Positions 38,397-46,886 of a stretch of 55,340 nucleotides of DNA are shown here, in pieces. The notes under the pieces are model-generated. The model was not told where the DNA came from, searched no databases, and was given only the letters and a program-made list of their open reading frames with translations. The number at the start of each line of letters is the position of its first letter. Within the stretch, counting starts at the first letter, position 1. The DNA is from Actinomycetes bacterium (lineage in GTDB: Bacteria > Actinomycetota > Acidimicrobiia > Acidimicrobiales > Palsa-688). Both the position numbers and the translations under genes were made by a program. Where the stretch lies: assembly GCA_021811865.1 (NCBI GenBank), contig JAKAQB010000018.1, positions 1 to 55,340 on the forward strand, written 5' to 3'.

Positions 38397-39488
38397 TCAG
38401 CCGCCGAGGCTCACGGTGCCGGTCATGCCCGGCAGCACCCCCGAGGGGAGGGGCGCCCTGAGGCTCAGGACCACCTGGTAGTCCACCTGGCCGTCGACCT
38501 GGATGGGCGAGCCGACCACCTGGGACACCGTCGCCGGGACGGAACGCCCCCCGAGCGTGTCGAACCGGAAGGTGGCCCGCTCGCCGTGGGTGACGCCGGT
38601 GATGGCCGTCTCGGGGATCTCGGCGACGACCTGCCAGCGGCGACCCTGCACGAGGGCGACGACCGGCTGGGTGAGATCGGCGAGGTTGGTGGAGGCCCCC
38701 GACGAGGAGGGGAACAGGTGGAAGCCGGACTGGGGGGTGAGCGACAGCCCGAGCGCCGAGGCGTCCCGCACGCCGCCGGGGCCGACGAGCTCGCCGGGGG
38801 TGCCGGCGGTCCGCAGCACGACGCCGGCGGCTGGCGCCCGCAGGGTGGCGGAGCGCAGGTCTGCCCGGGCGACGGCGAGCTGCTCGCGAGCCAGGGCGAG
38901 CGACGCCTCGGTCTCGGCGATCTGCGCCAGGATCAGCGGCCGCCCGGCCGCCGGGTGGCCGGCAGGAGGAGGCGGGGTCGCTGCGAGGGCGGCGCGGAGG
39001 TCGGTGAGGCGCTGGCCGTCGTCGGCGATGGCGACCTTCGTGGCGCCGGCCTCGGCGGCCGCCACCGGGTCCGCTTGGGTGGCGAGCAGTTGGCCGGGGC
39101 GGACCCGCTGGCCCGGCGACACCAGGATGCTGGCGAGGGGCCGGGTCGCCGGGAAGTCGAGCGGCGATATCCCAGCCGGCACCACGGCCGCCGGGTAGCT
39201 CCCGGATGCCTCGCCGTTGACCATGTAGGCGATCACGCCCACCGCGGCGGCGAGGGCCAGCGCCAGCGCCGAGGCTGCCGCGATCCGGCGGGGCGTGGCA
39301 CGCAGGCCGCCGCCGTAGGCGATCGTCTCCGCCCGCGACCCCCGGTCGACCCGCTGGGGCTCGACGACCGTTGCACCGGCGAGCTGCTGGTAGGGCACGG
39401 TGACGGGAGGCTGCCCCGGCGCGAACAGCGTCGTCGGCTCGGCCGTCACCGTGTCGGGGTCCGGTCCGCGGACCAGGGGGGTCTTCAA
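38397..39488 (-). CDS. HlyD-like periplasmic adaptor protein
   Basis: 363 aa with one N-terminal membrane helix (~73-95, AAASALALALAAAVGVIAYMVNG). Downstream are a split biotinyl-lipoyl-like domain (LASILVSPGQRVRPGQLLATQADP ... LRAPAAGVVLRTAGTPGELVG), a helical hairpin of alternating Ala/Leu/Glu/Arg between them, and a beta-barrel end (QVDYQVVLSLRAPLPSGVLPGMTGTVSLGG). This is the membrane-fusion protein architecture of HlyD/Alg44-type adaptors, here without PilZ. The TTG at 39488, with GAGGAG upstream, is the best start. It is translationally adjacent to the GT2 synthase, so it probably forms a conduit for the polymer. Confidence 0.82.
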   Translation of the reverse strand: MKTPLVRGPDPDTVTAEPTTLFAPGQPPVTVPYQQLAGATVVEPQRVDRGSRAETIAYGGGLRATPRRIAAASALALALAAAVGVIAYMVNGEASGSYPAAVVPAGISPLDFPATRPLASILVSPGQRVRPGQLLATQADPVAAAEAGATKVAIADDGQRLTDLRAALAATPPPPAGHPAAGRPLILAQIAETEASLALAREQLAVARADLRSATLRAPAAGVVLRTAGTPGELVGPGGVRDASALGLSLTPQSGFHLFPSSSGASTNLADLTQPVVALVQGRRWQVVAEIPETAITGVTHGERATFRFDTLGGRSVPATVSQVVGSPIQVDGQVDYQVVLSLRAPLPSGVLPGMTGTVSLGG

Positions 39489-39565
39489 GCGCCGCTCCTC
39501 GCGCTGGGTGGCTCCTCGCGGCCCTGTCGGCGGGGGACCCCCCGGGCTTGAGGGAGAGCCGGTCG

Positions 39566-39571
39566 TAGCAT
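39566..39571 (+). promoter_or_regulatory. -10 box of a leaderless methyltransferase promoter
   Basis: TAGCAT ends eight bases before the ATG at 39580. No purine-rich ribosome site is present in the gap. Confidence 0.45.
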
Positions 39572-39579
39572 TGCCGCCC

Positions 39580-40350
39580 ATGACGGAGGATCCGGGACAC
39601 AGCGGGGCATCGTCGCTGCCGCCCGAGGCGGCCGAGCTGTGGGAGATCAACGCCGCCTGGTGGGCGGAGGAGTTCACCGAGGGTGCCGACCCCGAGTACG
39701 TGGAGCAGATCGTCCCGATCGTCGCCCGGCTGCTCACCGGTGCCCGCCGGGTCCTCGACGTCGGGTGCGGGGAGGGCCAGATCGCCCGACTGGCCCGGTC
39801 CCTCCCCGGCGTCGACCGGGTCGTCGGCGTCGACCCGACGTGGGCGCAGCTGAGGCTGGCGGCCGCCCGGGGCGGTGGCGTCGGCCTGGTCCGCGCCGGC
39901 GCCGCCCACCTGCCCCTGCGTGACGGGGCGGTGGACGCCGTGGTGGCCTGCCTCGTCCTCGAGCACGTCGAGGAGCTGGACGCGGCGCTCGGCGAGGTCG
40001 GCCGGGTCCTCGCGCCCGGGGGCAGGTTCGTCCTCCTGCTCAACCACCCGCTGCTGCAGGCGCCCGACTCCGGGTGGATCGACGACACGATCCTCGGGGA
40101 GCAGTACTGGCGGATCGGCCCGTACCTGGTCGAGGACAGCCGGGTGGAGGAGGTGGCAAAGGACGTCTGGATCCCTTTCATCCACCGGCCCCTGTCCCGG
40201 TACGTGAACGGGATCGTCGCCGCCGGCCTGGTCGTTACAGGCATGGAGGAGCCCGCACCCCCACCCGGCTTCGTCGCGCTGGCGGAGGAGTACGCCCAGG
40301 CGGCGACGATCCCCCGGCTGCTCGTGCTGCGGGCGGGCAAGCCGGGCTGA
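39580..40350 (+). CDS. Class I SAM-dependent methyltransferase
   Basis: 256 aa. The SAM-binding core is LLTGARRVLDVGCGEGQIARLARSL (motif I), VVGVDPTWAQLRLA (motif II), AAHLPLRDGAVDAVVACLVLEHVEEL (motif IV) and VGRVLAPGGRFVLLL (post-motif). It belongs to the Methyltransf_11 type, for which substrates range from quinones to small metabolites. N-terminal EAAELWEINAAWWAEEF is a helical cap. It precedes rapZ by 40 bp on the same strand. The substrate cannot be told from sequence. Confidence 0.9.
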   Translation: MTEDPGHSGASSLPPEAAELWEINAAWWAEEFTEGADPEYVEQIVPIVARLLTGARRVLDVGCGEGQIARLARSLPGVDRVVGVDPTWAQLRLAAARGGGVGLVRAGAAHLPLRDGAVDAVVACLVLEHVEELDAALGEVGRVLAPGGRFVLLLNHPLLQAPDSGWIDDTILGEQYWRIGPYLVEDSRVEEVAKDVWIPFIHRPLSRYVNGIVAAGLVVTGMEEPAPPPGFVALAEEYAQAATIPRLLVLRAGKPG

Positions 40351-40390
40351 CGCCGGCCGTCGGAGCCGGTGGGGGTGCCACAATGCGAGT

Positions 40391-41239
40391 GTGGTCGAGT
40401 ACCTGATCATCACCGGCATGTCCGGGGCGGGGCGCTCGCAGGCCGCCGCCACCCTCGAGGACCTCGGGTGGTTCGTCATCGACAACATGCCGACCGCCCT
40501 GATCGGCAAGGTCGCGGAGCTCACCGCCCGCCCGGGTGCCGGCACCGACCGCATCGCCCTCGTCGTCGGACGCGACGCTGCCCAGCTCGGCGACCTCCAG
40601 GGCGCCGTCGACCAGCTCCGGGAGGGCGGCGCCCGGGTGCGGGTCTTGTACCTGGAGGCGTCCGACGAGGTGCTGGTCCGCCGCTTCGAGGGCACCCGCC
40701 GCCGGCATCCCGTCGGCCGGGAGGGCGTGACCGACGCCATCCGCATCGAGCGGGAGTGGCTGCGGCCGATGCGCGAGGTCGCAGACATCGTCGTCGACAC
40801 GAGCGAGACCAACGTCAACCAGTTGAGGGAGAGGCTCGTCGAGCTGTTCACAGACGCCGACGCCAAGACGATGCGGGTGACGGTCCTGTCGTTCGGCTTC
40901 AAGCACGGCGTGCCCCGTGACGTCGACACCCTCTTCGATGCCCGCTTCCTCCCCAACCCGCACTGGATCGAGGAGCTGCGCCCCCTCACCGGCCTCGACC
41001 CGCCGGTCCGTGACTGGGTGCTCGGCCAGGAGGCGGCCAAGGAGTTCGTCGAACGCGTCGACGACCTGCTCGGGTTCCTCCTGCCCGCCTACGACAAGGA
41101 GGCCAAGGCCTACCTGACGATCGCGGTGGGCTGCACCGGCGGTCGCCACCGGTCGGTGGCGCTGGTAGAGGCGCTGGCGGCCTGCATCGGAGAGCGCGGC
41201 TACGACCCTGCGGTCCACCACCGCGACGTCGGGCGTTGA
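40391..41239 (+). CDS. rapZ: RapZ/YvcJ-type nucleotide-binding protein
   Basis: 282 aa. N-terminal P-loop GMSGAGRS (residues 9-16) has Arg in place of the Walker A Lys, as is usual in Actinobacteria. Then DLGWFVIDNMPTALI, the B motif region VRVLYLEASDEVLVRRFEGTRRRHP, and the C-terminal domain with FGFKHGVPRDVDTLFDARFLPNPHW and AVGCTGGRHRSVALVE. In E. coli RapZ is an RNase E adaptor and in Firmicutes YvcJ affects metabolism; the actinobacterial role is poorly known. GTG 40391 has a CACAAT box six bases upstream. It is normally followed by cuvA/yvcK and whiA, which are missing here. Confidence 0.95.
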   Translation: MVEYLIITGMSGAGRSQAAATLEDLGWFVIDNMPTALIGKVAELTARPGAGTDRIALVVGRDAAQLGDLQGAVDQLREGGARVRVLYLEASDEVLVRRFEGTRRRHPVGREGVTDAIRIEREWLRPMREVADIVVDTSETNVNQLRERLVELFTDADAKTMRVTVLSFGFKHGVPRDVDTLFDARFLPNPHWIEELRPLTGLDPPVRDWVLGQEAAKEFVERVDDLLGFLLPAYDKEAKAYLTIAVGCTGGRHRSVALVEALAACIGERGYDPAVHHRDVGR

Positions 41240-41359
41240 CCTCGCCGGCCGCCGTCCGGGCCCTCCCGGCACCTGATCCCGGCTGACGTGGATGGGACCG
41301 GCCCGAGGCCGGTGTCGTAGTCTCGTGGTCTGGTGCTCGACGGAGACGGGAGGCAGCCC

Positions 41360-42367
41360 ATGTCGGTTCGTGTGGGGATCAACGGGTTCGGCCGCATCGG
41401 GCGCAACTTCGTTCGTGCATCCCTCGGCCGCCCGGAGATAGAGGTCGTCGCCGTCAACGACATCATGCTGACGGCCACCGCAGCGCACCTCCTCCGCTAC
41501 GACTCGACCCACGGGACGCTCGGCGTCGCCGTCGGCCACGACGACGAGTCGATCACCGTCGGCGAGCGCGCCATCCGCGTCTTCAGCGGTCAGGCCCCGG
41601 AGGACCTGCCGTGGAAGCAGCTCGGCGTCGACGTCGTCGTCGAGTCGACCGGGAGGTTCACCGACGGCAAGCGGGCCGCCGGCCATCTCGACGCCGGGGC
41701 GTCCTACGTGGTCATCTCGGCGCCGGCCACCAACGTCGACGCCACCTTCGTCGTCGGCGTCAACGACGACACCTTCGACCCGGCGGCTCACCGGGTCGTG
41801 TCCAACGCCTCGTGCACCACCAACTGCTTCGTGCCGATGGTCAAGGTCCTCGACGACGCCTTCGGCCTGGAGAAGGGGTTGATGACGACCGTCCACGCCT
41901 TCACCAACGACCAGAACCTGCTCGACCTGGCCCACCGTGACCTGCGCCGGGCCCGCGCCGCGAGCGTCAACATCGTCCCTGCGTCCACCGGGGCCGCCCG
42001 GGCCACCGGGCTGGTGCTGGCCTCGATGCAGGGCCGCCTGGACGGCTCGGCGCTGCGGGTGCCGGTGGCGGACGGGTCCATCACCGACCTCACCGGCATC
42101 CTCGGGCGGGAGGTGACCGCCGGGGAGGTCAACGACGCCTTCCGCTCGGCCGCCGGGGACGGCCCGCTGTCGGGCGTGCTCGTCTACACCGACGAGCCGA
42201 TCGTGTCCTCCGACATCGTCGGGTCGCCCGCCTCCTGCACCTTCGACAGCCTCCTCACGACGGCGATGGGGTCTATGGTCAAGGTGTTCGGGTGGTACGA
42301 CAACGAGTGGGGCTACTCCTGCCGCACCGTGGACCTGGTGGCCCTCGTCGGCCGCTCGGCCGGCTGA
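41360..42367 (+). CDS. gap: Glyceraldehyde-3-phosphate dehydrogenase
   Basis: 335-aa NAD-dependent glycolytic enzyme. N-terminal NAD-binding VGINGFGRIGRNFVRA, catalytic Cys152 in SNASCTTNC, TVHAFTNDQNLLD, NIVPASTGAA and WYDNEWGYSCRTVDL are intact. ATG 41360 has GGGAGG eight bases upstream; a TAGTCT box at 41318-41323 suggests the promoter of the gap-pgk-tpiA-secG operon. Confidence 0.97.
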   Translation: MSVRVGINGFGRIGRNFVRASLGRPEIEVVAVNDIMLTATAAHLLRYDSTHGTLGVAVGHDDESITVGERAIRVFSGQAPEDLPWKQLGVDVVVESTGRFTDGKRAAGHLDAGASYVVISAPATNVDATFVVGVNDDTFDPAAHRVVSNASCTTNCFVPMVKVLDDAFGLEKGLMTTVHAFTNDQNLLDLAHRDLRRARAASVNIVPASTGAARATGLVLASMQGRLDGSALRVPVADGSITDLTGILGREVTAGEVNDAFRSAAGDGPLSGVLVYTDEPIVSSDIVGSPASCTFDSLLTTAMGSMVKVFGWYDNEWGYSCRTVDLVALVGRSAG

Positions 42368-42383
42368 CGAAGGCGGCCTGACG

Positions 42384-43556
42384 ATGGACCTGCCGCAGCT
42401 GGAGGACCTGCCCGACCCCTCCGGGTCGCGGGTGCTGGTGCGGGCCGATTACAACGTCCCGATCGCCGGCGGCCGGATCACCGACGACCTGCGGATCCGA
42501 GCGACGCTGCCGACGCTCACGTGGCTGCTCGACCGCGGCGCGGCGCATGTCACCGTATGCACCCATCTCGGCCGCCCGAAGGGCCGGGTCGACCCTCGTT
42601 ACGACGTCGCGCCGGTGCGTGCTCGCCTGCTGGAGCTCCTGGCCGGCGCCGGTGCAGACACCTCACGGGTGACCGTCGGCGAGAACCTGCGCTACGAGCC
42701 TGGTGAGGAGGCGTGCGATCCGGCCTTCGTCGAGCGGCTGGTAGAGGGCCAGGACCTCTACGTCGACGATGCCTTCGGGGCGTCCCACCGGGCGCACGCC
42801 TCCATCGTCGGCCCGCCGCAGCATCTGCCGTCGGCCGCCGGCCGTGTTCTGGCGCGCGAGGTGGGGGTCCTCTCGTCACTGCTCGACGACCCTGCCCGCC
42901 CCTTCGTGGCCGTGCTGGGCGGGTCCAAGGTGAGCGACAAGATCGGCCTGCTCGCCGCCCTGGCAGCGCGGGTGGACACCCTGGTCGTCGGTGGGGGCAT
43001 GTGCTTCACGTTCCTCGCCGCCGAGGGCCACTCGACCGGGGCGTCGCTGCTCGAGGCGGAGCGGGTGGACGACTGCGCCCGGCTGCTCGCCTCAGGCAAG
43101 GCGATCCTGCTCCCCGGCGACCTGACCGTCCTGTCACCGGGCGGAACCTGGGGACCGGGGCAGCCGCCGGCGGGGGAGGTGCGCCACGTCGGTTGCGACG
43201 TGCCCGACGGGTGGATCGGCCTGGACATCGGACCCGGCACGGCGGCGGACTTCTCCGACGCCATCGAAGCCGCCGCCACCGTCTTTTGGAACGGGCCGAT
43301 GGGGGTGTTCGAGGACCCGCGCTTCGCGGCCGGCACCCGGGCGGTGGCGGAGGCGGTGGCGGCGAGCCGGGCGTTCACCGTCGTCGGCGGCGGCGACAGC
43401 GCCAGCGCCCTGGCCCGCTTCGGGCTCGCCGATCGCGTCGACCACGTCTCCACCGGGGGCGGTGCCTCCCTCGAGCTCCTCGAGCACGGGGACCTCCCCG
43501 GGCTGGCGGCCCTCCGCCAGGCGGCCGAGCGCGAGCGCGCCCGCACGGGAGGATGA
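42384..43556 (+). CDS. pgk: Phosphoglycerate kinase
   Basis: 390 aa. Visible motifs: VLVRADYNVPIAGGRITDDLRI (substrate loop), THLGRPKG, FVAVLGGSKVSDKIGLL, VFWNGPMGVFEDPRF and the C-terminal VVGGGDSASALARFG, STGGGASLELLE. Catalyses ATP formation from 1,3-bisphosphoglycerate. It begins 16 bp after gap and its stop overlaps the tpiA start (ATGA). A slightly short N terminus (MDLPQLEDLPDPSG) is otherwise normal. Confidence 0.97.
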   Translation: MDLPQLEDLPDPSGSRVLVRADYNVPIAGGRITDDLRIRATLPTLTWLLDRGAAHVTVCTHLGRPKGRVDPRYDVAPVRARLLELLAGAGADTSRVTVGENLRYEPGEEACDPAFVERLVEGQDLYVDDAFGASHRAHASIVGPPQHLPSAAGRVLAREVGVLSSLLDDPARPFVAVLGGSKVSDKIGLLAALAARVDTLVVGGGMCFTFLAAEGHSTGASLLEAERVDDCARLLASGKAILLPGDLTVLSPGGTWGPGQPPAGEVRHVGCDVPDGWIGLDIGPGTAADFSDAIEAAATVFWNGPMGVFEDPRFAAGTRAVAEAVAASRAFTVVGGGDSASALARFGLADRVDHVSTGGGASLELLEHGDLPGLAALRQAAERERARTGG

Positions 43557-44344
43557 CCGGTCGCCGCCCGCTCGTGTCGGGCAACTGGAAGATGCACCTC
43601 AGCCACCTGGAGGCGATCCAGGTGATCCAGAAGCTGTCGTATGCCCTGGACCGCACGGACCACCAGGCGGTCGACGTGAGCGTGCACCCCGCCTTCACCG
43701 CCCTGCGGTCGGCGCAGACCGTGATCGACGCCGACGAGATCCCCGTCGCCCTCGGCGCCCAGGACGTGCACTGGGAGGAGAAGGGGGCCTGGACGGGCGA
43801 GGTGAGCCCCGTGATGCTCGCCAAGCTCAACGTCCGCTACGTGATCGTCGGACACTCCGAGCGCAGGCAGCACTGCGGCGAGACCGACGACATCGTCGGC
43901 CGCAAGCTGCGGGCGACCCTACGGGCGGGCATGACGCCGATCTGCTGCGTCGGCGAGACCCTCGCCCAGCGCGACGCCGGCCACACCCACGATGTGGTCG
44001 TCGGCCAGCTGCGGGCGGCCCTCGATGGTGTCGACCCCGCTGCCGTCGCCGGCCTGGTCGTCGCCTACGAGCCGGTCTGGGCGATCGGGACGGGGCGCAA
44101 CGCCACTCCCGACGACGCCCAGACGGTGTGCGCGGTGTTGCGGTCGGCCGTCGGGGAGCGCTGCGGTGCGGATGCGGCGGCGGGCGTGCGCGTCCAGTAC
44201 GGCGGCTCGGTCAACGCCGGCAACGCCGCCGGGCTCCTGGCCGGCCCAGACGTGGACGGCGCCCTGGTCGGCGGCGCCAGCCTCGACCCGGACGGCTTCG
44301 CCGCCATCGTCGGCGCCGCCCGGTGCGCCGCCGCCCCCGGCTGA
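43553..44344 (+). CDS. tpiA: Triosephosphate isomerase
   Basis: 263-aa TIM barrel. LVSGNWKMHLS carries the catalytic Lys, VIVGHSERRQHCGE the catalytic His, AYEPVWAIGTGRNAT the catalytic Glu and loop 6, and VQYGGSVNAGNAAGLL, GALVGGASL the phosphate site. The ATG overlaps the pgk stop by 4 bases. Ends with a GC-rich stretch (44345-44375) containing CGGCCGCGCCGGCCG, which could fold but has no T-run. Confidence 0.97.
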   Translation: MTGRRPLVSGNWKMHLSHLEAIQVIQKLSYALDRTDHQAVDVSVHPAFTALRSAQTVIDADEIPVALGAQDVHWEEKGAWTGEVSPVMLAKLNVRYVIVGHSERRQHCGETDDIVGRKLRATLRAGMTPICCVGETLAQRDAGHTHDVVVGQLRAALDGVDPAAVAGLVVAYEPVWAIGTGRNATPDDAQTVCAVLRSAVGERCGADAAAGVRVQYGGSVNAGNAAGLLAGPDVDGALVGGASLDPDGFAAIVGAARCAAAPG

Positions 44345-44504
44345 GCCCGCCGGCGGCCGCGCCGGCCGCGCGCTGTTACATCTGTTCCAGAGGTCGCTAC
44401 CATCCACAGCGCCCGTCTCGAAACCTGGGACGGGTGCTGGTAACGTGACCCCGGCTGTCCACAGGGTCAGCCCACGGAGCCGACCGAGGGAGGTTCAGTC
44501 GCAG

Positions 44505-44735
44505 ATGCTGACGGCGGTGGTCATCGTTGTGCATGTCATCGTCTCGGCAGCGCTGATCTTCCTCGTGCTGCTCCACAGCGGTAAGGGGGGTGGGCTCTCG
44601 GAGATGTTCGGCGGTGGGCTCGGGGCGGCTGCGGCCGGCTCGACGGTCGCCGAGCGAAACCTGGACCGCGCCACGGTGGCCTGCGCGATCGCTTTCGCGT
44701 TCACGACGACCATCCTGGCGATCCGGCTCCAGTAG
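44505..44735 (+). CDS. secG: Protein-export translocase subunit SecG
   Basis: 76 aa with two membrane helices (residues 3-23 and 55-73) joined by the conserved loop LLHSGKGGGLSEMFGGGLG. SecG stimulates SecYEA translocation. GGGAGG at 44487-44492 precedes the ATG with a slightly long spacing. The order gap-pgk-tpiA-secG is standard for Actinobacteria. Confidence 0.95.
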   Translation: MLTAVVIVVHVIVSAALIFLVLLHSGKGGGLSEMFGGGLGAAAAGSTVAERNLDRATVACAIAFAFTTTILAIRLQ

Positions 44736-44851
44736 GGCGACGATAGGGGGACGAGCTCCGGTGGCCAAGCAACCAACGGGCCAGATGTGTTTTCACCGTG
44801 ATATGCCAACCGAGCCGCCGGCCGGTTGGGAGACAAGGAGGGTCTCGACTC

Positions 44852-46807
44852 GTGGATAGCCTCAAAGGGCACCTGCCCGACAGCGGCGTCAAGCCGCCCC
44901 GTTCCATCCAGCGCCGCTCCCGGTGGCTGGCCGCCGGCGCAACCGCCGGCGCCCTCGCCCTGATCCTCGGGGCCTGCGGCAGCTCCACCCCGGCTGCCAA
45001 CAGCGGGCCGAGCGGCACCTCGGCCAGCAAGCCCACCACCAGCAGCGCTCCCCACCTCACCGGGCTCTACGGCACCCTCCCCAAGGTCGGCACCCCGACC
45101 ACCGGCGGGACGATCACGATCGGCCAGCTGAAGGGCTCGACGCCGGCCTACGTCATGCCGATCCTGCCAGCGGCCCTGTCGAGCGTCTTCACGAGCTACG
45201 ACTTCATCAACCTGATGAACCAGCCGATCTACTGGGCCCCGCAGGGAGCCACCGAGCAGTACGACAACTCGCTCAGCATCGCCAACCCGCCGGTCTACAG
45301 CAACGGCAACAAGACGGTGACGATCACGCTCAAGGCGTGGAAGTGGTCCACCGGCACCCCGGTGACGGCGGCGAACGTCGTCGAGTTCATCGACGTCCTC
45401 AAGGCGGCCATCAAGGAGAGCGCCGCCAACTTCGGCAACTACACCCCCGGCTTCTTCCCGGACAACGTGAAGAGCGCCACCGCCTCGGGCCAGACGCTCA
45501 CCTTGCAGCTGACCAAGGCCTACAACCCCGGGTACTTCACCGACGACCAGCTTGACCTGCTGAGCGCGCTGCCGCCGCAGTGGGCCGTGTCGAGCGCCGG
45601 CGGCAAGCAGCTGCCGTTCACCAACCCGGCCGACGCCAAGGCGATCTACGACTACCTCAACAGCCAGGCCAAGAACGTCTCCACGTTCGGGACCAACCCG
45701 CTGTGGAAGATCTCCGACGGCCCGATGGTCATCCAGAGCTTCAACCCGACGACCGGTGCCTACACGATGACCCCCAACCCGGACTTCTCCGGCCCGCAGA
45801 AGGCCAGCTACTCCGTGCTGTCGGTCGAGACCTTCACCAGCACCCAGGCGGAGTTCAACGCCCTGCAGGCCGGCACGCTCGACATCGGCGGCGTGGACTT
45901 CACCAACCTGCCCGAGGTGTCGAGGATCACGGGGACCTACTCCGTCTACGGCCTGCCTGACTTCGGCTTCGACGGGATGTGGTTCAACTTCGCCGACAAG
46001 ACCGGTGACTTCAACCACATCATCTCCCAGCTCTACATCCGCCAGGCGCTCGCCCACCTGATCGACCAGGCCGGCTACGTGCGGGGCATCTTCAAGGGCG
46101 CCGCCGCCCAGGCCTACGGGCCCATCCCGTCGCTGCCCAAGAGCCCGTACGCCCCCGCCAACGCCACCACCAACCCGTACCCCTTCAGCACCTCGGCCGC
46201 CGCCAGCCTGCTCTCGAGCCACGGCTGGACGGTGAAGCCGGGCGGCCAGACGGTGTGCACTAAGGCCGGCACCGGGGCCAACGAGTGCGGCGCCGGGATC
46301 CCGGCGGGCACGCCGCTCAAGTGGAATGAGGACTACGGCAACAGCCCGGCCGCCCTCGGCCAGCAGACGATCGCCTTCGCCTCGGCGGCCAGGCAGGTCG
46401 GCATCGAGATCGCGCTCAGGTCCAACACGTTCAACAACCTGATCGCCAACGACAACGACCCGAGCGCCCCGACCAAGATCAACGACTGGGCGATGGTCAA
46501 CTTCGGTGGCTTCACCCAGAGCCTGTACCCGACGACCAACACGCTGTTCAACACGGGTGGCTCGTACAACCTCGGCTTCTACGCCAGCTCGACGGCCAAC
46601 ACGCTGATCCACAACTCCGTGTACGGCGCCGACCCAACGGCTGTGGCCAAGGAGGCCTCGTACCTCACCAGCAACGCCCCTGTGCTGTTCCTCCCCTCTC
46701 CTGACCTGATCTGGGCGGTCAGCAAGAAGGTTGGCGGACCGGCCGACGGCTTCCTCAACATGACCCAGTACACCTGGACCCCCCAGGACTGGTACCTGTT
46801 GAAGTAG
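44852..46807 (+). CDS. Peptide ABC transporter substrate-binding lipoprotein
   Basis: 651-aa SBP_bac_5 (DppA/OppA) family protein. A long N-region (~20 residues) precedes the hydrophobic helix and the lipobox LGAC with Cys42, followed by a Ser/Thr/Pro linker. The ligand-binding part includes NKTVTITLKAWKWSTGTPVTAANVVEFID, GPMVIQSFNPTTGAYTMTPNPDF and IRQALAHLIDQAGYVRGIFKG. GTG 44852 is preceded by AAGGAGGG (44835-44842). It is the first gene of the transporter operon, and two stable hairpins follow its stop. Confidence 0.93.
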   Translation: MDSLKGHLPDSGVKPPRSIQRRSRWLAAGATAGALALILGACGSSTPAANSGPSGTSASKPTTSSAPHLTGLYGTLPKVGTPTTGGTITIGQLKGSTPAYVMPILPAALSSVFTSYDFINLMNQPIYWAPQGATEQYDNSLSIANPPVYSNGNKTVTITLKAWKWSTGTPVTAANVVEFIDVLKAAIKESAANFGNYTPGFFPDNVKSATASGQTLTLQLTKAYNPGYFTDDQLDLLSALPPQWAVSSAGGKQLPFTNPADAKAIYDYLNSQAKNVSTFGTNPLWKISDGPMVIQSFNPTTGAYTMTPNPDFSGPQKASYSVLSVETFTSTQAEFNALQAGTLDIGGVDFTNLPEVSRITGTYSVYGLPDFGFDGMWFNFADKTGDFNHIISQLYIRQALAHLIDQAGYVRGIFKGAAAQAYGPIPSLPKSPYAPANATTNPYPFSTSAAASLLSSHGWTVKPGGQTVCTKAGTGANECGAGIPAGTPLKWNEDYGNSPAALGQQTIAFASAARQVGIEIALRSNTFNNLIANDNDPSAPTKINDWAMVNFGGFTQSLYPTTNTLFNTGGSYNLGFYASSTANTLIHNSVYGADPTAVAKEASYLTSNAPVLFLPSPDLIWAVSKKVGGPADGFLNMTQYTWTPQDWYLLK

Positions 46808-46852
46808 CGACGGCGGGAGCCGTCGGCCCCGGCCGGGGGACCGGCCGGGGCC
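46808..46852 (+). terminator. Double hairpin after the SBP gene (attenuator or stabiliser)
   Basis: Immediately after the TAG stop come CGACGGC-GGGA-GCCGTCG (7-bp stem, 46808-46825) and GGCCCCGGCCGG-GGGA-CCGGCCGGGGCC (12-bp stem, 46825-46852). Both have the same GGGA loop and perfect arms. There is no following T-run. In binding-protein-dependent transporters such structures between the SBP and permease genes usually raise SBP levels by protecting its mRNA or by partial termination. Confidence 0.75.
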
Positions 46853-46886
46853 GGCGGACGCCCCTTCCCGACAGGAGGCGGGTGGA

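Noticed and set aside
40415..40440. Walker A of RapZ with Arg instead of Lys (GMSGAGRS) as a loss of function
   Set aside because: The GRS form is, as far as I know, the usual one in actinobacterial RapZ proteins, so it is not an anomaly of this gene.
36427..41040. A 1537-codon open frame on the minus strand
   Set aside because: Only its last 655 codons are the glycosyltransferase. The rest runs antisense through the methyltransferase and rapZ and in another frame over the HlyD gene; it is an artefact of high GC content.
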